From the NCBI GenBank assembly GCA_007134115.1, contig SLLK01000345.1, forward strand, positions 1 through 12,824: a DNA stretch of 12,824 nucleotides. The letters are read 5' to 3'. The notes under the pieces were generated by a model that worked only from the letters and a program-made list of their open reading frames with translations, did not search any database and had not been told where the DNA came from. This document shows positions 1 to 7,051 of the stretch, in pieces. This DNA is from Gammaproteobacteria bacterium (lineage in GTDB: Bacteria > Pseudomonadota > Gammaproteobacteria > UBA5335 > SLRW01). The position numbers and the translations under genes were made by a program. Numbering within the stretch: the first letter of the stretch is position 1; every line of letters starts with the position of its first letter.

Positions 1-921
1 CATCAGGACGAAACAGCCTGGCACCATACCGCCGACTGTGTCAGATCGCTGGTCGCCGCCGGCCATCCGCCGGTGGCTGTCTACAGCCAACCCGACCGTC
101 CAGCCGGGCGCGGTCGCAAGGTGCGACCCGGGCCGGTCAGCCAGGCCGCACTCGATGCCGGCCTGCACCTGTGTCAGCCGGCGAGTCTGCGCGATCCCGG
201 GGCGCAGGCCGAACTGGCCGCGTGGCGGCCCGACCTGATGGTGGTCGTGGCCTACGGCCTGTTGTTGCCGCCCGCCGTGCTGGCCATGCCGCGACGGGGC
301 TGCGTCAACCTGCATGCCTCCATCCTGCCGCGCTGGCGTGGCGCCGCGCCCATACAGCGCGCCCTGCTCGCCGGGGACCAGCAAACCGGGATCACGCTGA
401 TGCAAATGGACGCCGGGCTGGATACCGGGCCGATGCTGGCGGTGTCGCGCTGTACGGTGGCGCCCGACGAGACCGGTGGCTCGCTGCACGACAAGCTGGC
501 TGCGCTGGGTGCCGAACTGCTGCGCGAACAATTGCCCGCCCTGCTCGACGCTTCCCTGGTACCGCAACCCCAACCGGCCGACGGTGTGACCTATGCCGCC
601 AAGATTTCGCGTGATGAAGCGCGCATTGACTGGCAGGCGGACGCCGTTGCCATCGAGCGGCAGGTGCGTGCCTTCAACCCGTGGCCGGTGGCGCATACCC
701 TGCTGGGCGAAGAGCCCCTGCGCATCTGGCAAGCGCGCGCCACGGACACGACGCATGAGTCTGCGCCGGGGACCCTCCTCGGCACTGACGGCGGTCAGGT
801 GGAAGTCGCCGCCGGGCGGGGTACCTTGCGGTTGCTGCAAGTTCAGTTGCCGGGCCGCCGTGCGGTGAGCGCGCGCGACCTGGCCAACGCGCGCACGCTG
901 GCCGGGCAGCAGTTACTATGA
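1..921 (+). CDS. fmt: Methionyl-tRNA formyltransferase, 5' end missing or damaged
   Basis: Fmt transfers a formyl group from 10-formyl-tetrahydrofolate to Met-tRNA(fMet) in the cytoplasm, making initiator tRNA. The frame is open from base 1; the first in-frame start-type codon is GTG at 73, which is internal. Counted from that GTG (282 codons), the family signature is clear: QPDRPAGRGRK near 6-16, VNLHASILPRWRGAAPIQR at 78-96 and MDAGLDTGPML at 112-122. The catalytic Asn, His and Asp of E. coli Fmt (N106, H108, D144) match N79, H81 and D117. The C-terminal tRNA-binding domain follows from about 180 and contains RAFNPWPV. The conserved N-terminal GTPxFA stretch is not readable in this frame; Gly-Thr appears in frame 2 at 20-25, so the first 30 or so bases seem to hold a deletion or poor sequence. 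The last four bases overlap the rsmB start (ATGA), implying translational coupling. The identity is certain; the start is not. Confidence 0.95.
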   Translation, partial: HQDETAWHHTADCVRSLVAAGHPPVAVYSQPDRPAGRGRKVRPGPVSQAALDAGLHLCQPASLRDPGAQAELAAWRPDLMVVVAYGLLLPPAVLAMPRRGCVNLHASILPRWRGAAPIQRALLAGDQQTGITLMQMDAGLDTGPMLAVSRCTVAPDETGGSLHDKLAALGAELLREQLPALLDASLVPQPQPADGVTYAAKISRDEARIDWQADAVAIERQVRAFNPWPVAHTLLGEEPLRIWQARATDTTHESAPGTLLGTDGGQVEVAAGRGTLRLLQVQLPGRRAVSARDLANARTLAGQQLL

Positions 922-2222
922 GTCGCAGCGGCAACGTGCGGGTGGAGGCGGCGCGCGCGCTGGCGCCAGTGCTGGCCGGGCGCCAGTCGCTGGCTGCCAC
1001 CCTGGCGCCCGCGCAGGCCCGCGTCCCGCCGCACGAGACCGCCCTGTTGCAGGCGCTGTGTTACGGCGTGTTGCGCTACGGGCCCACCCTGGAAGCGGTG
1101 TTGGCGGGGCTGATGCAACGCCCGCTCAAGGCCGCCGAGGTGCAGACCCGGGCCGTGTTGTTGTGTGGCCTGTACCAGTTGGGTTTCATGCGTGTGCCCT
1201 CGCATGCGGCGGTGGCCGAGAGTGTGGAAGCCGTGCGCCTGCTGGGCCGGCCGCGGCTCACCGGCCTGGTTAACGGCGTGCTGCGCAGCTTCGAGCGCGA
1301 CAGCGAACGGCTGCTGGCGCGTGCGGCGAGCTCGCCGCCGGGTCGATACGCCCACCCGCAGTGGCTGATCAACATGCTCGAGCGCGACTGGCCGCAGGAC
1401 TGGACCGCCGTGCTCGAAGCCAACAATCAGCCGCCGCCCATGACCCTGCGCGTCAATCGCCGCCGGTGCGCGCGCGCGCAGTGGCTGGCGCGGGCGCAGC
1501 TGGCTGCCGATGCAGTGGCGGGACTGGAAGAGGCAGTACAGTTGCACACGCCGCAGGAGGTGGAAGCGCTGCCCGGGTTCATGGAAGGCGAGGTGTCGGT
1601 GCAGGACGCCGGTGCCCAGTGGGCGGCTACCCTGATTGAACTGGCGCCGGGTATGCGGGTACTGGATGCGTGCAGCGCCCCCGGCGGCAAGACCGGTCAC
1701 TTGCTGGAACGGGCGCCGGACGGCGTCGAGGTGACGGCGCTGGATGTGGACGCGGGTCGCCAGCAACGGGTCAGCGAGAATCTGCAGCGACTGGGCCTGA
1801 GTGCGCAGGTGCTCACCGGGGATCTCGCCGCGCCCGATGCGTGGTGGGACGGACAGCCTTTCCAGCGCATTCTGCTTGATGCTCCCTGTTCGGCCACCGG
1901 GGTGATCCGTCGCCACCCGGACATCAAGTACCTGCGCCGGGCCGATGATATCCCGGCGCTGGCCGAACGCCAGGAGGCGCTGCTGCAAAGCGCCTGGAAT
2001 ATGCTCGCGCCCGGTGGTGAGTTGCTCTACGTCACCTGCTCGGTGCTGCATGCCGAGAACCGTGAGGTGGTTGAGCGATTCCTCGCCGCCCGGCCGGATG
2101 CCACCGTGTGCCCGTTGCCCGAGGCAGTTGGCCGCGAGCGTGGGCCCGGGCGCCAGCGGTTGCCGGGTGAGCAGGGTATGGACGGGTTTTTTTACGCGCT
2201 GCTGCGCCGCGGCAATGAGTAG
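918..2222 (+). CDS. rsmB: 16S rRNA (cytosine-967 C5)-methyltransferase RsmB
   Basis: RsmB (Sun/Fmu) methylates C967 of 16S rRNA using S-adenosylmethionine. The 434-residue product is the usual family length. Residues about 5-135 form the NusB-like RNA-binding domain (LCYGVLRY, HAAVAESVEAVR, RLTGLVNGVLR). The methyltransferase domain follows, with SAM motif I VLDACSAPGGKTGHLLE at 248-264, the acidic SAM-ribose site ALDVD at 274-278, motif IV DAPCSATGVIRRHPD at 321-335 and motif VI YVTCSVLHAENREV at 371-384. C374 is the expected catalytic nucleophile and C324 the cysteine that assists enzyme release, as in NSUN/RsmB enzymes. The ATG overlaps the fmt stop, so the pair is probably co-translated. 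This is the standard def/fmt/rsmB neighbourhood of gammaproteobacteria. Confidence 0.97.
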   Translation: MSRSGNVRVEAARALAPVLAGRQSLAATLAPAQARVPPHETALLQALCYGVLRYGPTLEAVLAGLMQRPLKAAEVQTRAVLLCGLYQLGFMRVPSHAAVAESVEAVRLLGRPRLTGLVNGVLRSFERDSERLLARAASSPPGRYAHPQWLINMLERDWPQDWTAVLEANNQPPPMTLRVNRRRCARAQWLARAQLAADAVAGLEEAVQLHTPQEVEALPGFMEGEVSVQDAGAQWAATLIELAPGMRVLDACSAPGGKTGHLLERAPDGVEVTALDVDAGRQQRVSENLQRLGLSAQVLTGDLAAPDAWWDGQPFQRILLDAPCSATGVIRRHPDIKYLRRADDIPALAERQEALLQSAWNMLAPGGELLYVTCSVLHAENREVVERFLAARPDATVCPLPEAVGRERGPGRQRLPGEQGMDGFFYALLRRGNE

Positions 2223-2270
2223 CGCAGCGCGTCAGGCAGGGCGCAATGCTGGCGGGGCCTGGCAGTGCTG

Positions 2271-2291
2271 TGTGGTCGAGGTTCGGCCACA
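2271..2291 (+). other. Hairpin after rsmB, possible weak terminator
   Basis: A 9-bp stem with one G-U pair (TGTGGTCGA at 2271-2279 with TCGGCCACA at 2283-2291) closes a 3-base loop. It lies 49 bases after the rsmB stop in the 141-base rsmB-trkA spacer. No T-run follows, so a classical intrinsic terminator is doubtful; it could mark an RNA 3' end or simply be a chance GC-rich fold. Confidence 0.35.
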
Positions 2292-2363
2292 GTGAATGAC
2301 TGCCGGCCGCAGGTCGATGCCAGTGCTTGATTACCCTTGTATACAGGCGTAACTTCGCGCTTC

Positions 2364-3740
2364 ATGAAGATCATCATTCTCGGCGCGGGACGCGTCGGGT
2401 CCGGACTGGCGCAGCAACTGGCCGGCGAGGACAACGATATCACGCTGGTGGATATCCGCGGCGACAAGCTCGAGGAGCTGCAGGCGCGGCTGGATATTCG
2501 TACCGTGACCGGTCATGCCTCACATCCAGAGATCCTGCAGCGGGCCGGTGGCGACGATGCCGATATGGTGATCGCCGTGACCGAGAGCGAAGAAGTCAAC
2601 ATGATCGCTTCCCAGGTCGCTTACACCCTGCACCACACCCCTACCAAGATCGCGCGCGTGCGCGCTGCAGAATATCTGACGGTACAGAAAAAACTGTTCG
2701 CCCAGGAATCGCTGCCGGTGGACATGATCATCAGCCCCGAGCAGCTGGTGACCGACTATATACGTCGACTGATCGAGTACCCCGGCGCCCTGCAGGTGGT
2801 GAACTTTGCCGACGGCAAGGCGCAGCTGGTCGGCGTGCGCGCCTATTACGGCGGCGCCCTGGTGGACCAGGAGCTGCGTACCCTGCGTGAGCACATGCCG
2901 GGCGTGGAGACTCGCGTGGCCGCCATCTACCGGCGCGGCCAGCCCATCATTCCCAAGGGCGATACGGTGGTCGAGGTAGACGATGAAGTGTTCTTCATCG
3001 CTGCGCGCAAGAACATCCGCGCCGTGATTGCCGAGTTGCGCCGCCTGGACCGTCCGGTACGCCGGGTGATGCTGGCCGGCGGCGGCAACATCGGCATGCG
3101 TCTGGCGCAAGCCCTGGAAAAGCAGTTCAACGTAAAGATCATAGAACGCAGTCCGGAGCGGGCGAAGGCGTTGTCCGAGCAGCTCGACAAGACCATTGTG
3201 CTGGTCGGCGATGCCGCCGATCAGGAGCTGCTGCTGGAAGAAAACATTGAAGACACCGATGTGTTCTGCGCCATCACCAATGACGACGAGGCCAACATCC
3301 TGTCGGCCATGCTGGCCAAGGGGCTGGGCGCGCGCAAGGCGATGTCGCTGATCAATCGTGCTTCCTACGTGGACCTGGTGCAGGGCAGTGTGATTGATGT
3401 GGCGATTTCGCCGCAGCAGGCGACCATCGGCGCACTGCTTGCCCATGTGCGGCGCGGCGATGTGGTGATGGTGCATTCGCTGCGCCGCGGGGCCGCTGAA
3501 GCCATTGAAGCCGTGGCGCACGGCGACCGGCGTTCATCGAAGGTGGTCGGCCGCCGCATCGACGAGATTGATCTGCCCGAAGGCACCACCATCGGCGCCA
3601 TCGTGCGCGGCGATGAAATGGTGGTGGCCCATCACGACACGGTGATTGAGGCCGATGATCACGTGATCCTGTTCCTGGTGGACAAGAAGCGCATCGGTGA
3701 AGTGGAACGCCTGTTCCAGGTCGGGGTGACCTTCCTGTGA
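2364..3740 (+). CDS. trkA: Trk potassium uptake regulatory subunit TrkA
   Basis: TrkA is the peripheral cytoplasmic nucleotide-binding subunit that gates the TrkH potassium channel. From ATG 2364 it has 458 residues, the same as E. coli TrkA. It is a tandem duplication of RCK_N (Rossmann) plus RCK_C: the first NAD-binding loop is GAGRVGSGLA at 7-16 with acidic D30 (TLVD) ending strand 2, and the second is AGGGNIGMRLA at 238-248. RCK_C modules follow each half. A TTG at 2337 would add nine residues, but MKIIILGAGRVG is the family N-terminus, so ATG 2364 is chosen. The ribosome-binding site is weak (AGG about 16 bases upstream). trkH follows after 67 bases, so the two are probably one transcript. 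Confidence 0.97.
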   Translation: MKIIILGAGRVGSGLAQQLAGEDNDITLVDIRGDKLEELQARLDIRTVTGHASHPEILQRAGGDDADMVIAVTESEEVNMIASQVAYTLHHTPTKIARVRAAEYLTVQKKLFAQESLPVDMIISPEQLVTDYIRRLIEYPGALQVVNFADGKAQLVGVRAYYGGALVDQELRTLREHMPGVETRVAAIYRRGQPIIPKGDTVVEVDDEVFFIAARKNIRAVIAELRRLDRPVRRVMLAGGGNIGMRLAQALEKQFNVKIIERSPERAKALSEQLDKTIVLVGDAADQELLLEENIEDTDVFCAITNDDEANILSAMLAKGLGARKAMSLINRASYVDLVQGSVIDVAISPQQATIGALLAHVRRGDVVMVHSLRRGAAEAIEAVAHGDRRSSKVVGRRIDEIDLPEGTTIGAIVRGDEMVVAHHDTVIEADDHVILFLVDKKRIGEVERLFQVGVTFL

Positions 3741-3741
3741 G

Positions 3742-3766
3742 CGGCGCACCGGCGGCGGCTGCGCCG
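3742..3766 (+). other. Small inverted repeat in the trkA-trkH spacer
   Basis: CGGCGCA (3742-3748) and TGCGCCG (3760-3766) are perfect inverted copies around an 11-base loop, starting one base after the trkA stop. The structure could lower trkH expression relative to trkA or stabilise the upstream mRNA. In DNA this GC-rich a chance origin is also plausible, and no T-run follows. Confidence 0.3.
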
Positions 3767-3807
3767 GGCGCCGAGCGGGCGTTTCGGCAAGCGAGAGGGC
3801 GCGTGCC

Positions 3808-5259
3808 ATGCATCTGACCGTGGCCCAGCGCATCGTCGGTCTGCTGGCGATGATCTTCAGCCTGGCCATGTTGCCGCCACTGGCGGTGTCCTTGTTTTAC
3901 GCCGACGGTGAGCACTGGAATTTCGCCTTCAGCGCGGCGGCTATTCTGGGCATTGGCACACTGATCTGGCTGCCGGTGCGTCGGGTGCGCCGCGACATGC
4001 GCCTGCGCGACGGCTTTCTGGTGGTGACTTCGTTCTGGACCGTGCTCGGCTTGCTCGGCGCGTTGCCGCTGTTCCTCTCCGAACGCACCCCGGTGGGTTT
4101 TACCGAGGCGGTGTTCGAATCGGTGTCCGGTCTGACCACCACCGGCTCCACGGTACTCACCGGCCTCGACGCCCTGCCGCATTCCATCCTGTTCTATCGC
4201 CAGCAACTGCAATGGATGGGCGGCATGGGCATTATCGTACTCGCGGTGGCCGTGTTGCCCATGCTCGGCATCGGCGGCATGCAGCTGTATCGCGCCGAGA
4301 TGCCCGGCCCGCTCAAGGACACCAAGCTCACCCCGCGTATCTCCGAAACAGCCAAGGCCCTGTGGTATATCTATCTCGGCCTGACCATTGCCTGTGCCAG
4401 CGCCTACTTCCTCGCCGGCATGGGTACTTTTGACGCCATCGGTCATGCCTTCAGCACCGTCGCCATCGGTGGTTTTTCCACCCACGACGCCAGCATCGGC
4501 TATTTCGAAAGTGCGCGCATCGAACTGATTGCAACGGTGTTCATGCTTTTCGCCGGCATCAATTTCGCCATTCACTTCGTTGCCTTTCGCGGCGTGAACC
4601 CGCTGGTGTATTTCGGCGATCCGGAAAGCCGGGCCTACGTCATATGGTTGCTGCTGCTGGCCATGGTGGTCAGCGCCTGGCTGTTCTTCCAGGGGGTGTT
4701 CGACAGCGCCGGCGAGGCCCTGATCAAGGGCCTGTTCCAGACGGTTTCCATTGCCACCACCACCGGCTTTACCAGCGCGGAGTTTGCGGCCTGGCCGGGT
4801 TTTGTTCCCGTGTTGCTGCTTTTCGCCAGTTTCGTGGGCGCCTGCGGCGGTTCCACCGGCGGCGGCATCAAGGTGATGCGCGTGATGCTGCTGGTCAAGC
4901 AGGGTCAGCGCGAGGTGATGCGGCTGGTGCATCCGCACGCGCAGTTGCCGGTCAAGATCGGCCATCGCGTGATACCGCCGCGGGTGGTGGAAGCGGTGTG
5001 GGGTTTCTTCGCCGCCTATATCGCTGTGTTCGGCATGATCATGCTGGTGCTGATGGCCACCGGCCTGGACCAGGTCACGGCCTTCTCCGCGGTGGCGGCG
5101 TGTCTGAACAACCTGGGGCCGGGGCTGGGCGAGGTGGCGGACAACTTCGGCAGCATCAACAGCACGGCACACTGGGCACTGGTGGCCGCCATGATCCTTG
5201 GCCGGCTGGAAATTTTCACCGCGCTGGTGTTGCTGATGCCGGCGTTCTGGCGGCGCTGA
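3808..5259 (+). CDS. trkH: Trk potassium transporter membrane subunit TrkH
   Basis: TrkH is the inner-membrane potassium-conducting subunit that works with TrkA. The 483-residue protein has the fourfold M1-P-M2 architecture of the Trk/Ktr superfamily plus two N-terminal helices (first about 8-30). The four selectivity-filter segments are visible: TTTGS at 110-114, AIGGFS at 219-224, TTTGF at 317-321 and NNLGPG at 434-439, each with its conserved glycine. Basic RAEMPGPLKDTKLTPRI (162-178) is the usual cytoplasmic linker, and GACGGSTGGGIKVMR (344-358) is the signature M2 region of the third repeat, forming the intramembrane gate loop in TrkH. The ATG at 3808 has a good GAGAGG ribosome-binding site 10-15 bases upstream. 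Length and motifs are complete. Confidence 0.97.
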   Translation: MHLTVAQRIVGLLAMIFSLAMLPPLAVSLFYADGEHWNFAFSAAAILGIGTLIWLPVRRVRRDMRLRDGFLVVTSFWTVLGLLGALPLFLSERTPVGFTEAVFESVSGLTTTGSTVLTGLDALPHSILFYRQQLQWMGGMGIIVLAVAVLPMLGIGGMQLYRAEMPGPLKDTKLTPRISETAKALWYIYLGLTIACASAYFLAGMGTFDAIGHAFSTVAIGGFSTHDASIGYFESARIELIATVFMLFAGINFAIHFVAFRGVNPLVYFGDPESRAYVIWLLLLAMVVSAWLFFQGVFDSAGEALIKGLFQTVSIATTTGFTSAEFAAWPGFVPVLLLFASFVGACGGSTGGGIKVMRVMLLVKQGQREVMRLVHPHAQLPVKIGHRVIPPRVVEAVWGFFAAYIAVFGMIMLVLMATGLDQVTAFSAVAACLNNLGPGLGEVADNFGSINSTAHWALVAAMILGRLEIFTALVLLMPAFWRR

Positions 5260-5280
5260 TTCGCCCGGCGGAGTTGTTCG

Positions 5281-5604
5281 ATGGGTATGCTGGAAAATCT
5301 TGAGGCCATGCTGGCGCGCGGCGAGGACAACAAGCTGTTGCGCTTTGCCCTGGGCAAGGCCTGCCTGGAAGACGGCCGTCCGGCGGAAGCCGCCGCCCAC
5401 CTGTCACGCTGCCTGGCGTTCGACCGCGAGTACTCGGCGGCGTGGAAACTGTGCGGCAAGGCGCTGGCCGCCTGCGGCCACAACCAGGACGCGGCGAAGA
5501 CCTTTCACCAGGGCATCGAGGTCGCCCGCCGCCACGGTGACAAGCAGGCGCAGAAGGAGATGGAAGTTTTTCTGCGTCGCCTGGAAAAGCAGACGGGCGA
5601 GTGA
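5281..5604 (+). CDS. Small tetratricopeptide-repeat protein
   Basis: This 107-residue, probably cytoplasmic protein has no signal peptide or membrane segment. It is almost wholly helical, with two TPR-like units: about 18-51 (LLRFALGKACLEDGRPAEAAAHLSRC) and 52-85 (AAWKLCGKALAACGHNQDAAKTF), each with the small-residue pattern of the TPR consensus. The N-terminus (MLENLEAMLARGEDN) and the charged C-terminal helix (KEMEVFLRRLEKQ) cap the solenoid. The ATG is 21 bases past the trkH stop and has GGCGGAG about eight bases upstream, so it is likely co-transcribed with trkAH. Such proteins are scaffolds; no catalytic residues are visible. Small TPR genes near trk loci are, as I recall, conserved in related gammaproteobacteria, but a role in potassium transport is speculation. 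Confidence 0.85.
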   Translation: MGMLENLEAMLARGEDNKLLRFALGKACLEDGRPAEAAAHLSRCLAFDREYSAAWKLCGKALAACGHNQDAAKTFHQGIEVARRHGDKQAQKEMEVFLRRLEKQTGE

Positions 5605-5606
5605 GG

Positions 5607-5644
5607 GCTTGCCCCTGTACCGGCGCCCGGCCGGTGGGGTAAGC
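5607..5644 (+). terminator. Strong GC-rich hairpin between TPR gene and thrB
   Basis: GCTTGCCCC (5607-5615) pairs with GGGGTAAGC (5636-5644), with one G-U. Inside it ACCGGC (5619-5624) pairs with GCCGGT (5630-5635) around a 5-base loop, leaving TGT (5616-5618) as a bulge. The combined 15-bp stem starts two bases after the TPR stop codon. The bases after it (TTCGCCTTT) are only moderately T-rich, so termination efficiency is uncertain. It probably separates the trk-TPR transcript from thrB, or sits in a thrB leader. Confidence 0.55.
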
Positions 5645-5696
5645 TTCGCCTTTGCCTGCCCGCACGGGCCCACACCCTGTCCTGTTGAAACCACAC

Positions 5697-6653
5697 ATGT
5701 CCGTCTACACACGCGTTGAACGTGGCGAACTCGAGCGCTTTCTGCGTCGCTATGCAGTGGGCGCACTGGTCGATTATCAGGGCATTACCGCCGGCATCGA
5801 GAACACCAATTACTTCGTCACTACCGAGGGCGGCGCGTGGGTATTGACCCTGTTCGAGACGGTCAGCGAAGACGAGTTGCCGTTCTTTCTTAACCTTATG
5901 AATCACCTGGCCCAGCGCGGTCTGCCTACCGCTGCCCCGCAGCCCGATCGCGAGGGCCGTTTTCTGCAGCACCTCAATGAGCGGCCGGCGGCCCTGGTCA
6001 AGCGTCTGCCCGGACGCAGCCCGCGTACGCCCAATGCCGCGCAGTGCCGGGCCATGGGCGAGGTGATGGCGCACATGCATATAGCCGCCGCGGATTACGA
6101 CGGCTACCGTGAGAACTCGCGCGGGCCGGCATGGTGGCGGCCTACGGCGGAGCAGCTGTATCCGGTGCTCGACGCCGATGACGCCCGACTCCTTGCCGAT
6201 GAGCTTGAATACCAGCGCGCCGCCAGCCGTGAGCGGCTGCCGCGCGGCGTGATTCACGGCGATTTGTTCCACGACAACGCGTTGTTCGAAGGGGACAGCC
6301 TCACCGGGGTGATCGACTTCTACTACGCCTGCAACGATGTGCTGCTCTACGATCTGGCGGTGGCCGTCAATGACTGGTGCAGTGATGAGCAAGGACACGT
6401 GGACCCCGCCTTGCAGGCGGCGGTATTCCGGGGCTATGCCACCCACCGGCAACTGGAGCAAACCGAGATGCGCAGCTGGAACACCATGCTGCGCGCTGCC
6501 GCCCTGCGCTTCTGGCTATCCCGCCTCTACGACCAGCACTTCCCCCGCCCCGGCGAAATGACCCACACCAAGAACCCCGACATCTTCCGGCGTATTCTGC
6601 TCAGCCGCATAGAACAGCCGTGCGAGATTGATGGCGCAGCGGTCAGGGACTAG
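5697..6653 (+). CDS. thrB: Homoserine kinase ThrB (choline-kinase fold)
   Basis: This enzyme phosphorylates L-homoserine with ATP to O-phosphohomoserine, the committed step to threonine, in the cytoplasm. It belongs to the aminoglycoside-phosphotransferase/choline-kinase superfamily used as ThrB in Pseudomonas and relatives, not the GHMP type of E. coli. From ATG 5697 it has 318 residues, typical of the family. The N-terminus MSVYTRVERGELERFLRRY and the ITAGIENTNYFV loop at 30-41 are characteristic. The catalytic motif VIHGDLFHDNALF is at 185-197 (D189 catalytic, N194 metal ligand), and the DFG-like IDFYYA is at 206-211 (D207 metal ligand). An upstream in-frame start at 5652 is rejected because the family N-terminus begins at 5697; the ribosome-binding site there is poor. 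No thrA or thrC is nearby. Confidence 0.94.
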   Translation: MSVYTRVERGELERFLRRYAVGALVDYQGITAGIENTNYFVTTEGGAWVLTLFETVSEDELPFFLNLMNHLAQRGLPTAAPQPDREGRFLQHLNERPAALVKRLPGRSPRTPNAAQCRAMGEVMAHMHIAAADYDGYRENSRGPAWWRPTAEQLYPVLDADDARLLADELEYQRAASRERLPRGVIHGDLFHDNALFEGDSLTGVIDFYYACNDVLLYDLAVAVNDWCSDEQGHVDPALQAAVFRGYATHRQLEQTEMRSWNTMLRAAALRFWLSRLYDQHFPRPGEMTHTKNPDIFRRILLSRIEQPCEIDGAAVRD

Positions 6654-6655
6654 CG

Positions 6656-6970
6656 TCAGGGCTTCTTTGTCGCCAGCCCGGCGAGCTCCGCCCACACCTG
6701 TTCAAGCCACTGCCGCACCGATGGGCCGCCCAGATCGGGGCGCGGGGTGTAGCAGCAGCCGAGCTCATTAAGCAGCGTATGTTCAAGCAAGCTGTCCGAA
6801 GCGGTCTCGTCGAGCAACGTCCTGAGTTCCACCGCCGCGGCGTCAACCACGGCCGGCGTGTTGTCCGCGGCGAACAACCGGATCACGCCCTCCCAGTCCT
6901 CGGCCTCAGCCGGCCAGTCCTGATGGAACCAGGCGCCAAACAGTGCATCGAGGCAGCAGTATTCTTTCAT
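6656..6970 (-). CDS. CdiI_2-type contact-dependent inhibition immunity-like protein
   Basis: The product is a 104-residue acidic soluble protein without signal peptide or membrane segment. Its pattern matches what I know of the CdiI_2 family (annotated as contact-dependent growth inhibition immunity proteins): MKEYxxLDALFGAWFHQDW at the start (FHQDW at 15-19), an acidic helix around DWEGVI (25-30), a middle helix ELRTLLDE, then LLNELGCCY at 66-74 and a closing SVRQWLEQVWAEL helix (84-96). Such proteins bind and neutralise a cognate toxin in the cytoplasm. No CdiA, CdiB, toxin domain or second immunity gene is in the window, so it is an orphan. It converges with thrB, the stops being two bases apart. 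It lies 81 bases downstream of the HAD gene on the same strand, so it may be read through from the arabinose operon. Family assignment is from memory of the motif pattern. Confidence 0.75.
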   Translation of the reverse strand: MKEYCCLDALFGAWFHQDWPAEAEDWEGVIRLFAADNTPAVVDAAAVELRTLLDETASDSLLEHTLLNELGCCYTPRPDLGGPSVRQWLEQVWAELAGLATKKP

Positions 6971-6997
6971 CGGCGTGCCCTGCCCAGATTAGCCTTG

Positions 6998-7044
6998 AGC
7001 TAACAGCTAACAGCTAACAGCTAACAGCTAACAGCTAACAGCTA
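6998..7044. repeat. Heptanucleotide tandem repeat (AGCTAAC), 6.7 copies
   Basis: Six perfect head-to-tail copies of AGCTAAC (6998-7039) are followed by a 5-base partial copy (AGCTA, 7040-7044). The array fills most of the 81-base spacer between the HAD gene stop (7052) and the start of the CdiI_2-like gene (6970). On the minus strand it reads (GTTAGCT). Each unit carries the palindrome AGCT, so single strands could form small alternative hairpins. Slippage would change the spacer in 7-base steps without touching a coding frame. Confidence 0.97.
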
Positions 7045-7051
7045 TCCCCCA

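Noticed and set aside
843..2051. 402-codon minus-strand frame opposite rsmB
   Set aside because: It is antisense to rsmB, which has all catalytic motifs. The composition is shadow-like and no motif is seen.
2337..2363. TTG start adding nine residues to TrkA, and TATACA (2340-2345) as a trkA promoter -10
   Set aside because: The known family N-terminus begins at ATG 2364. TATACA has no acceptable -35 box 16-18 bases upstream.
3352..5400. 682-codon open frame on the minus strand opposite trkA and trkH
   Set aside because: It lies wholly antisense to well-supported trkA, trkH and the TPR gene. The translation is rich in His, Gln, Gly and Arg without any domain, as expected for the complement of high-GC genes.
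6998..7044. CRISPR-like array
   Set aside because: The unit is only seven bases, directly repeated with no spacers, so it is a simple tandem repeat.
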